Shown: positions 8,712-15,102 of the stretch, one piece after another | Layout of the letters: each line of letters opens with the position of its first letter | Numbering within the stretch: position 1 is the stretch's first letter | Assembly: GCA_021740645.1 (NCBI GenBank) | Contig: JAIOZL010000001.1 | Coordinates: 1 to 64,000 of the forward strand | DNA length: 64,000 nucleotides | Direction: 5' to 3' | DNA from: Bacteroidales bacterium | GTDB lineage: Bacteria > Bacteroidota > Bacteroidia > Bacteroidales > JAADJA01 | Notes under the pieces: generated by a model | Told to the model about the DNA's origin: nothing | Database searches by the model: none | What the model saw: only the letters and a program-made list of their open reading frames with translations | Position numbers and translations under genes: made by a program

Positions 8712-8739
8712 TTGTATAGTTTTTAAATTGTTTCTGTGG

Positions 8740-8776
8740 CAAAAGTACCGCTGAGGTATCACGGAAATATCACAGA
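8740..8776 (-). promoter_or_regulatory. Promoter with tandem GTGATA operator, lipoprotein gene
   Basis: On the minus strand, from upstream to downstream: GTGATA (8768-8773), five bases, GTGATA (8757-8762), nine bases, then a -7 box TACTTTTG (8740-8747). The start codon lies 28 bases further on. The two half-sites are 11 bp apart, as in PhoB/OmpR-type direct repeats. The same arrangement with the same spacings stands before the response regulator gene at 11195-11231. Confidence 0.65.
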
Positions 8777-8876
8777 AGGATAAAGCTTGTTTAACAAATG
8801 ATTTTTTTGCAAAGGCTTAAGCGCGAGGGATCCTTGTAAAGAAAGAATGTCTCAGAAGTCCGCTTACTTTCATATA

Positions 8877-8946
8877 GGTCAAGGAGCCTGTCGAAACATA
8901 TTTGAATTATAGCAAAGTCCACATTTCGACGAAGCTCAATGTGACC
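8877..8946. repeat. Imperfect inverted repeat (REP-like)
   Basis: GGTCAAGGAGCCTGTCGAAA (8877-8896) and TTTCGACGAAGCTCAATGTG (8924-8943, followed by ACC) are imperfect reverse complements around a 27-base AT-rich loop. Similar CTGTCGAAA/TTTCGACGAAGCTC palindromes occur as dispersed intergenic repeats in Bacteroidota. It lies between the kinase stop and the lipoprotein promoter. Confidence 0.5.
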
Positions 8947-9001
8947 TAAAGTTCAGACTTAAATGAAATCCTTCATTCAATATTAAAAATGTGGCAAAAA
9001 A

Positions 9002-10471
9002 TTAATTTATCGGAATAGCAAATCGAAAGCTGGTAAATTCATTCACTTTGCTTTTAACCTGAATAGGAATTTGATGAAGATCAAGGATCTTTTTAACGAT
9101 TGCCAAACCCAATCCCGTTCCTTCTATCCCGCTTTTTTCTTTGCCCACTTTATAATAGCGGTCGAAGATATGGGGAAGGTCTTTTTCAGGAATTCCTGCA
9201 CCTGAATTTTCAACTCCCACTTCTATTTCATTTGCATTCTGCAATACATTGATTTTAACCTGGCCATTTTCTGGGGTATACTGTATGGCGTTGCTTAATA
9301 AATTCTGGATTACACGTTCCATAAGTGAAATATCAGCTTCAACCATTGGTAATGACTCGGATATATCCGAATTAATTGTAATGTGTTTCTTTTCCGCGAA
9401 AACCTGGTAGTGCTGCGCTGCATCGGCTACTAGCTCATTCAAAAACAGCTTTTCCTTTTTTAAGTTGATCTGTTTCGCATCAAGTTTCGAAAGTTCAAAA
9501 AGATCGGCCACAAGGTTTTTTAGCCTGATACTTCCGTCAAGAATAATTTGTAAATATTTCTTACGCTCCTCTGGAGATAAATTGTCCTCTTTTATCATCA
9601 TGGTCTCGATATAACCATGAATTACAGCCAGCGGGCTTCGGAGATCATGGGATACATTGGCGATTAATTCCCTTCGTAAACTGTCTACCTGCTTCAACTC
9701 ATCTATATTCTGTAGAATCGTATCAGCCATATTATTGAAGTTCCTGGATAGAATGGCCATCTCCCCTTTCATTTTATTTTCAGGGATGCGGGCAAGATGA
9801 TCCCCGTCTTCGAATTTTCTGAATGTATTGATTACGATTCTGAGATTTTTTGTCACGATCCAAATAAGAACCAGCCCGATAGCAAAAGCGGCAAGCAAAG
9901 TGAGGATAAAAGCATTGGTGCCAACCCTCAGCCAATAGCTGCTTAAAAGGGCCGTAGTAACATTCTCGTATTTTTCACTTACCAGCACCATATATACATA
10001 TCCAAGCAGATTGCCATTTTCAATGACTTCAGTCGCTGAAAAAATGGTTTTTTCGCCAGGGTTACGCGGATCATCACCAAGGATATAATTTTCTCCCTTA
10101 TAATTGATGAACTCCTTTACAGGTTCAAGATCGATGGCATTTAATTTCACTTTTTTATCCAGCACCACAAAAGATAAAATTTCCCCATTGGGGTCAATCA
10201 GGTAAACCTCCAGAGAAGGGTTAACAGCCATCATCGAATGCATGATCTTGCCCAGGGCTTCTTTATTTACCTTGCCATCAACAAAAGGATTTACCTCCAA
10301 CAACATGCTTTCCGCTACATGTGAATTTAGCCTTTGAGTAGTTTCTTTAAAATAACGGTTGGCCGCAAAAGCTGTGATTAGTATATATGCAAGACCAAGT
10401 AGGAGCAATAATAGCAGAAATGAGGCACTGATGCGCCAGTATAAGCTTTTACCTATATTTTTTGTTTCCAT
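9002..10471 (-). CDS. Membrane sensor histidine kinase
   Basis: 489 residues. Membrane segments at about 15-35 and 184-206 enclose a periplasmic sensor of about 150 residues. A HAMP linker (about 207-260) leads to the HisKA domain with phospho-acceptor His274 in NVSHDLRSPL. The ATPase part has NLLSNAIQYTP (N box), VENSGAGIPEKDLPHIFDRYYKV (G1/F) and GTGLGLAIVKKI (G2). All catalytic motifs are intact. It follows the response regulator gene by five bases and so forms an operon with it. The signal sensed is unknown. The architecture is that of a typical class I EnvZ/PhoR-like kinase. Confidence 0.95.
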   Translation of the reverse strand: METKNIGKSLYWRISASFLLLLLLLGLAYILITAFAANRYFKETTQRLNSHVAESMLLEVNPFVDGKVNKEALGKIMHSMMAVNPSLEVYLIDPNGEILSFVVLDKKVKLNAIDLEPVKEFINYKGENYILGDDPRNPGEKTIFSATEVIENGNLLGYVYMVLVSEKYENVTTALLSSYWLRVGTNAFILTLLAAFAIGLVLIWIVTKNLRIVINTFRKFEDGDHLARIPENKMKGEMAILSRNFNNMADTILQNIDELKQVDSLRRELIANVSHDLRSPLAVIHGYIETMMIKEDNLSPEERKKYLQIILDGSIRLKNLVADLFELSKLDAKQINLKKEKLFLNELVADAAQHYQVFAEKKHITINSDISESLPMVEADISLMERVIQNLLSNAIQYTPENGQVKINVLQNANEIEVGVENSGAGIPEKDLPHIFDRYYKVGKEKSGIEGTGLGLAIVKKILDLHQIPIQVKSKVNEFTSFRFAIPIN

Positions 10472-10476
10472 GGTTT

Positions 10477-11178
10477 TTAAATTTCATCGTTAAATCTGTA
10501 TCCAATTCCCCAGGTGGTGAGGATGAATTCAGGGTTAGACAGGTCTTTTTCGATTTTTGAACGCAGGCGGTTGATGTGCGAATTTACAGTATGTTCGTAT
10601 CCGCTAAACTCATATCCCCACACATCATTTAATAATTGGTCACGGCTATAACTTCTTCCCGGGTTGGAAGCCAGCAATACCAGCAGATCAAACTCCTTAG
10701 GGGTGAGCTCCAATCGAATTCCTTTTAGCATGACCTTTCTCTTGTCAAGGTCGATTTGCAGCTCTCCTAAATCCATCTTTCCTTTCAATCCTGATTCAGC
10801 CTTTTTCCCTGATTGTTCCTCTCGTCTGAAAATAGCCTTTACCCGTGCAATAAATTCCCTCACCCCAAACGGTTTGGTGAGGTAATCATCAGCACCGCTT
10901 TCAAGGCCAAGTACTTTATCAATTTCTTCTGTGCGGGCGGTTAGCATTAAAATGGGGGTATAAACATCCAGGGCCCTTAATTTCTGGGCAATGGCATTCC
11001 CGTCTTTTCCGGGTAGCATCACATCAAGGATGATCAGGTTATAGTTACCTTTCAGGGCTTTGTTTTCCCCTTCAATGCCATCATAGGCCTCATCTACAGA
11101 ACAGTCGAGGTCTTTCAGGTGAATCTGAAGTAAATCAACAATATCCCTGTCATCTTCTATAATCAATACATTTTTCAT
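10477..11178 (-). CDS. OmpR/PhoB-family response regulator
   Basis: 233 residues. The receiver domain has acidic residues at 9-10, phospho-acceptor Asp52 in IILDVMLPGKDG, the switch Thr in MLTART and Lys in YLTKPFG. The C-terminal winged helix (about 130-230) has ELTPKEFDLLVLLASNPG and HTVNSHINRLRSKIEKD. It is the first gene of an operon with the kinase at 9002-10471. Its own promoter carries two GTGATA copies 11 bp apart, the layout used by this DNA-binding domain. The same layout precedes the lipoprotein gene at 7815-8711, so autoregulation and a local target are likely. Confidence 0.96.
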   Translation of the reverse strand: MKNVLIIEDDRDIVDLLQIHLKDLDCSVDEAYDGIEGENKALKGNYNLIILDVMLPGKDGNAIAQKLRALDVYTPILMLTARTEEIDKVLGLESGADDYLTKPFGVREFIARVKAIFRREEQSGKKAESGLKGKMDLGELQIDLDKRKVMLKGIRLELTPKEFDLLVLLASNPGRSYSRDQLLNDVWGYEFSGYEHTVNSHINRLRSKIEKDLSNPEFILTTWGIGYRFNDEI

Positions 11179-11194
11179 GCTTATTAAATTTTGA

Positions 11195-11231
11195 CAAAAT
11201 TATATCCAAGTTATCACAAAATTATCACGAA
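11195..11231 (-). promoter_or_regulatory. Promoter with tandem GTGATA operator, response regulator gene
   Basis: On the minus strand: GTGATA (11223-11228), five bases, GTGATA (11212-11217), nine bases, then -7 box TAATTTTG (11195-11202), with the ATG 16 bases downstream. All internal distances equal those at 8740-8776. The repeats take the place of a -33 element, which suits an activator. Confidence 0.65.
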
Positions 11232-11369
11232 GAGTTCAGAATTAGATTCTTTTTGAAGAGCTTGAATATACGAATAAAATCTGCGGAACAGCCATAAAAT
11301 TTTAAAAAAACATAGAAATGTTACTGCACTTGAAAGGAAAGGGGAGACATATAAGCCTTGAATATTTTT

Positions 11370-11400
11370 TTTCACCCTGATGAAAAAATTTATACTTTTG
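11370..11400 (+). promoter_or_regulatory. Promoter upstream of the tRNA locus
   Basis: TACTTTTG at 11393-11400 fits the Bacteroidota -7 consensus TAnnTTTG. A T-run around 11364-11372 lies at the distance expected for a -33 element. It would drive the tRNA-like fragment and tRNA-Pro as one transcript. Confidence 0.5.
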
Positions 11401-11420
11401 CAGCCCATTAAATTGGATTC

Positions 11421-11473
11421 TGGTATTTGGCGCAGTTGGTAGCGTGTCCCGCTGTAAGCGGGAAGGTCGCGAG
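11421..11473 (+). pseudogene. Truncated tRNA-like element, anticodon GUA
   Basis: The segment has a D arm identical to that of the tRNA-Pro downstream (GGCGCAGTTGGTAGCGTG). Its anticodon stem is TCCCG/CGGGA with loop CTGTAAG, giving anticodon GUA, then AGGTCGCGAG. At the point where the T arm should follow, the sequence changes to AAAAATGATG and no 3' acceptor strand is found. GUA would read Tyr, yet the short variable region is class I, unlike bacterial tRNA-Tyr. I call it a broken tRNA copy. Confidence 0.6.
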
Positions 11474-11499
11474 AAAAATGATGTTCTATTGAAATAATA

Positions 11500-11572
11500 C
11501 GGGGTGTGGCGCAGTTGGTAGCGTGCTTGACTGGGGGTCAAGAGGTCGCGAGTTCGAGTCTCGCCACTCCGA
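11500..11572 (+). tRNA. tRNA-Pro (GGG)
   Basis: A full cloverleaf can be drawn. Acceptor CGGGGTG pairs with CACTCCG (one G-T pair); the D arm is GCGCAGTTGGTAGCGT; anticodon stem CTTGA/TCAAG has loop CTGGGGG (anticodon GGG, codon CCC); and the T arm is GCGAG-TTCGAGT-CTCGC with discriminator A. CCA is not encoded. It lies 26 bases after the truncated tRNA-like element. Confidence 0.93.
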
Positions 11573-11576
11573 CTAC

Positions 11577-11614
11577 GCCCGCCGTAATCACGTTTTTACG
11601 TGATGAAGGCGGGC
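11577..11614 (+). terminator. Strong hairpin after tRNA-Pro
   Basis: GCCCGCC (11577-11583) pairs with GGCGGGC (11608-11614), and inside it ATCACG pairs with CGTGAT around TTTTTA. Four T follow. It starts five bases after the tRNA and probably ends its transcript. Part of it is repeated at 11703-11734. Confidence 0.6.
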
Positions 11615-11734
11615 TTTTACTTATCTATCTACCTTCTGAAAATACGCGCAGGGGCTTCGTCGGACATGTCCGCCTACTTTCCCAAAATATTCTAACTTAT
11701 TATAATCACGTTTTTACGTGATGAAGGCGGGCTT
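11585..11734 (+). repeat. 32-bp direct repeat carrying the ATCACG-TTTTTA-CGTGAT hairpin
   Basis: Bases 11585-11616 and 11703-11734 are identical (TAATCACGTTTTTACGTGAT plus GAAGGCGGGCTT). Between them lies the palindrome CGGACATGTCCG (11661-11672), preceded by GGGGCTTCGT and similar to the element at 281-304. The rest of 11573-11778 holds no gene. Confidence 0.7.
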
Positions 11735-11778
11735 CATTTTTCAAACTACAATAAATTCTATTATTCCTTAGAAGATTA

Positions 11779-12735
11779 TTATTGACTATCTGTTTTCAAC
11801 ACCTTTAAATAGTGTACCTGCAAATCGTTAAGTTTTAAGGCGATAAAATAATAGCCATTGGGTAAGTTGCTATCAGGTTGCCAGGTGGCTGTATATTTTT
11901 CTGCTTTCATTTTTTTTTCTTCCAGTTTGGCTACGGTCCGCCCATAAAGGTCATATACAAAAAGACTCACATTGGCATCCCTGAATACACCATAGTTTAT
12001 TTTTATGGTTTCTGTAAACGGATTAGGACTGGCGGAATAAATCATTCCATTGTTGGTGTGCAGATCATTGGTCCCAACAATACCTTCTCCATCTACCACT
12101 ATATCCCATATGCCTTCATACTTACCTTCATTGTTCAACACAAGGGGGATAATGCGGTGGGTAGCATCGTACTGCCCACTGGTAATGGAAGCCGCAGGAT
12201 CTGTAGGAATATATTCATCGCCCTCAAAATATAACTGGGTAGTCAGGGTGTCAAAGCCGGGAGGGGTGATTTTTACGTGGATATGCGAAGGGCGAAAGCT
12301 TCCGCCATTAGGATAATGTCCGGGAACAACGGTTTCAAAAATATAAAAACCCTGGCTATTCGAATGGGTGATCCCCCGTAGATTAAATCCTGTATTGTCG
12401 TATTCACCGGCATCATTGGCATGCCAAACATCAATTACCGTATTTTGGATCAGTTCACTGCAATCAAGGTTTCGCACCTGCCCACTAATGATCAACCTGG
12501 TTCCGGGTTCATTTAATCCTGCAAGCATATTGTTTTGCATTTGTGGAGCCCCGGGGGTGTAAAAAGGTCCCTCTCCATAATAATCGAGAGTAGTTATGTT
12601 GCAGTCCTCTGGATTATCAGGACTATTGTTCTGTGCTAAACTATTGTTGGCCGCTACAGGTAAAACTGTGGCGGATAAGGTTACAAGTGAGATGTTCTTA
12701 AGAAATTTCCTGCGGTTTTTGCTGTTTTGCATCAT
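11779..12735 (-). CDS. Intradiol ring-cleavage dioxygenase-like protein with T9SS sorting domain
   Basis: 318 residues. The N-terminus NRRKFLKNISLVTLSATVLPVAA is a twin-arginine (Tat) signal. The core resembles the beta chain of protocatechuate 3,4-dioxygenase. The four iron ligands can be placed at Tyr112 (WHANDAGEYDN), Tyr141 (VPGHYPNG), His151 and His153 (RPSHIHV); the loop before the His pair is shorter than in the classic enzyme. From about residue 235, ASPNPFTETIKINYGV to the end is a type A T9SS sorting domain. The protein is thus predicted to fold with iron, cross by Tat and then be secreted or anchored at the surface. Substrate unknown. It stands alone. Confidence 0.85.
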   Translation of the reverse strand: MMQNSKNRRKFLKNISLVTLSATVLPVAANNSLAQNNSPDNPEDCNITTLDYYGEGPFYTPGAPQMQNNMLAGLNEPGTRLIISGQVRNLDCSELIQNTVIDVWHANDAGEYDNTGFNLRGITHSNSQGFYIFETVVPGHYPNGGSFRPSHIHVKITPPGFDTLTTQLYFEGDEYIPTDPAASITSGQYDATHRIIPLVLNNEGKYEGIWDIVVDGEGIVGTNDLHTNNGMIYSASPNPFTETIKINYGVFRDANVSLFVYDLYGRTVAKLEEKKMKAEKYTATWQPDSNLPNGYYFIALKLNDLQVHYLKVLKTDSQ

Positions 12736-12953
12736 TTGATATTTTATTTGAGCTCATTTATCAAACAGTTTTTGAAGCCTAAAGTTCAGGCTATATCAAT
12801 AATGCTGGATTTAGATTTCGTAGCATTAAGCATTTAAAAACTTTTTATCATATTGTATGATCTGCTTAACTTGTCAAGAAAATAAGCAACTGTATAATAA
12901 AAAGGCTGGAGTTATTGAAAAAGTGTAAATTTAGCTAATGGAAATCAGGGAAA

Positions 12954-14312
12954 TTAGTACCCGTATTTGTCAACCAAAAATAGTATTCCTGCCATGCAGC
13001 CTGAACCTAATTGAAGTTCCCTGATGCTGACTTTGTCAAAAGAATCCCATGCCGAATGATGGATGTCCATATATCGTTGCGAGTCGGTGCGGTAACCCAT
13101 TAATGGCACACCCGACTTTTTTAAGGGATTAATGTCTACCCCGCTGCCTCCTTTTTTTATGTAATGGATGCCATATGGTTCAAGCAAACCTTTGAATCCC
13201 GAAATAATCGAATAAATACTGTCGCTTGCATCTACCGTAAAACCTTCCGGGGTAAAGCCCCCCGCATCGGCTTCCAGGGCTATATAGTTTTTGATGTTAT
13301 TTATTTCGGAATATTGCGCGTAAGCATTTCCTCCCGATTGATAAAGTTCCTCATCCATAAACATAATGGCTCGGATGGTTCTTTTGTTCTTTAATCCCAG
13401 TTCTTTGAATATCCTTAAAACATCAGCAGATTGCACACAACCAATGCCATCATCATGGGCACCCGGGCTGTTGAACCAGGCATCAATATGCCCGCCAACC
13501 ACTATATATTCCTCTGGAAATTCACTGCCTTTTATATCTGCTATCAGGTTGTATGAGGTTATTTCAGGAAGATCCTCGGCATCAATCCTGATGCTAAGCT
13601 GCAGGTCTTTGTTTTCCTTAATATGTTGGCTTAGGATGTCAGCATCAACCGTACTTATTGCAGCGCATGGGATTTTTTTCTCCTCAAATTGGGTAGACCC
13701 GGTATGCGGGAACGTATCAGTTCGAGTTGAAACAGATCTTACCAATACCCCAACAGCCCCTAGTTCTGCTGCCAGGGCCGGGCCATAATATCGCTGGTCT
13801 ATGGCACTTCCATATACCCTGAAAGTATTGACCAGTTTCCTGTTAACAGGCCTGTTGTAAAAAACAATTTTACCAGAAACAGCTTCTTCTCCTAGTTTTT
13901 TCAATTCTTCTAATCCCTGAACTTCTATAACATTAGCAATGATTCCTTCATCAGTAGTTGCAGGGGAGGGTCCCAGGGCATCGGCCCGAAGCCTTATTTT
14001 TTTGTCTTTTTTGATGATACTTACCGCTGTGCTCCTGCACTTCCATGCCGGTGTTTTGAATTCTTGCAAAAACACGCTATCTGCACCAAGTGTTTCAAAG
14101 TAGCTCTTCATATAATCAATTGCAGCTATCGATTCGTCAGAACCTAAAAGCCTGCCGGGAGTTTCATGACAGAGATATGCAAGGTTATTATAGGCAACAT
14201 CGCTTTCCAGGACATTATCAAATATCTGCCGAAGAGTAATTTCATCTTCCGATTGGGCAAAGGAGGAATTAATTATAAACAGGAAAGCAATCAGGGTAAA
14301 TAATATTCTCAT
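12954..14312 (-). CDS. M28-family zinc peptidase, exported (carboxypeptidase Q-like)
   Basis: 452 residues with signal peptide MRILFTLIAFLFIINSSFAQ. The peptidase core carries the two-zinc site: His275 in GGHIDAWF, Asp287 in GAHDDGIG, catalytic Glu321 and ligand Glu322 in FMDEELYQ, Asp349 in EADAGGF, and a C-terminal His in DIHHSAWDSFD. A protease-associated insert lies at about 120-230. The spacing matches plasma glutamate carboxypeptidase/CPQ more than leucine aminopeptidases. It probably trims peptides in the periplasm or outside the cell. No operon partner is seen. Confidence 0.9.
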   Translation of the reverse strand: MRILFTLIAFLFIINSSFAQSEDEITLRQIFDNVLESDVAYNNLAYLCHETPGRLLGSDESIAAIDYMKSYFETLGADSVFLQEFKTPAWKCRSTAVSIIKKDKKIRLRADALGPSPATTDEGIIANVIEVQGLEELKKLGEEAVSGKIVFYNRPVNRKLVNTFRVYGSAIDQRYYGPALAAELGAVGVLVRSVSTRTDTFPHTGSTQFEEKKIPCAAISTVDADILSQHIKENKDLQLSIRIDAEDLPEITSYNLIADIKGSEFPEEYIVVGGHIDAWFNSPGAHDDGIGCVQSADVLRIFKELGLKNKRTIRAIMFMDEELYQSGGNAYAQYSEINNIKNYIALEADAGGFTPEGFTVDASDSIYSIISGFKGLLEPYGIHYIKKGGSGVDINPLKKSGVPLMGYRTDSQRYMDIHHSAWDSFDKVSIRELQLGSGCMAGILFLVDKYGY

Positions 14313-14448
14313 ACTTTTTTGATGATAAATGTAGATAAATTTTTACTTGGGTAAATTTTGAATCAAGCATTCTAACTTAAAAGATCAGGCTTAAACTAGA
14401 AAAGAGGAAGGTGTGTTGATGAAGTCAGATTTTTTTTAATAAATATTG

Positions 14449-14916
14449 CTATTCCTGGTCTTGTGTATAAATATATAAATGCACATATTTTGTACTTAAG
14501 TTGGAGAAGTCATCATATTTATATATTTCAGTTGAGAAATTTTGTTCAAAATAATTCTCCAGATTAATTGCAAGTGCCCGAACATATACTTCATCCTTAG
14601 AATTCCTGAGGTTATAACCTAATGTAGTGGATGAAAATGTCCCTTCATTACTGGTAACACCATTAAAGGTAAATCTCCCTTTAGAATCTTCACCACAAGG
14701 GGTTTTATAGGCCATGATTTCAATATCCTTACCAGCAACGGGTTCATTGTTCAGGGTTAATATATGGGCTGTAATTTGAAGGCTTACTGCTTTCTCAGAT
14801 TTTACAGTACTGTCACATGGATCTATTTTCGATGTTTCGCAAGCCTGGAATGAAAAGCTGATAAGACCAATAATAAGTAAAAAATAAATAAGCTTTTTTT
14901 GATTGTTTTTAAACAT
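14449..14916 (-). CDS. Small lipoprotein of unknown function
   Basis: 155 residues from the ATG at 14916. An upstream start at 15033 would put about 40 odd residues before the signal and is unlikely. MFKNNQKKLIYFLLIIGLISFSFQAC is a lipoprotein signal. The mature part has ITAHILTLNNEPVAGKDIEIMAY and a single beta-rich domain, suggestive of a carboxypeptidase-regulatory/Ig-like fold (N-EPVAGK...G-FTFNGVTSNEGTF). It is divergent from the DUF3857 pair that starts about 190 bases away. I do not recognise the family. Confidence 0.6.
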   Translation of the reverse strand: MFKNNQKKLIYFLLIIGLISFSFQACETSKIDPCDSTVKSEKAVSLQITAHILTLNNEPVAGKDIEIMAYKTPCGEDSKGRFTFNGVTSNEGTFSSTTLGYNLRNSKDEVYVRALAINLENYFEQNFSTEIYKYDDFSNLSTKYVHLYIYTQDQE

Positions 14917-15102
14917 AACCAATGTTTTTAGAAAGAAATTGAGCAATAAAAATAAAAAATTTATTCTATTGCCAGCTGTATAAGGTTTTAAGATTCCTTC
15001 TAAATTAAGTCCTGCCTGGGTGTTTTTGATCAAAATATTTTCGAAATATAAATTTAATCCGTTATTTAGTAAAAAATAATCATCAACCTGGAAGTGCCCT
15101 CA

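Noticed and set aside
8104..8754. Long plus-strand frame (216 codons) opposite the two-repeat lipoprotein
   Set aside because: The minus-strand frame has a lipoprotein signal, internal repeats, promoter and terminator; the plus-strand frame shows no domain.
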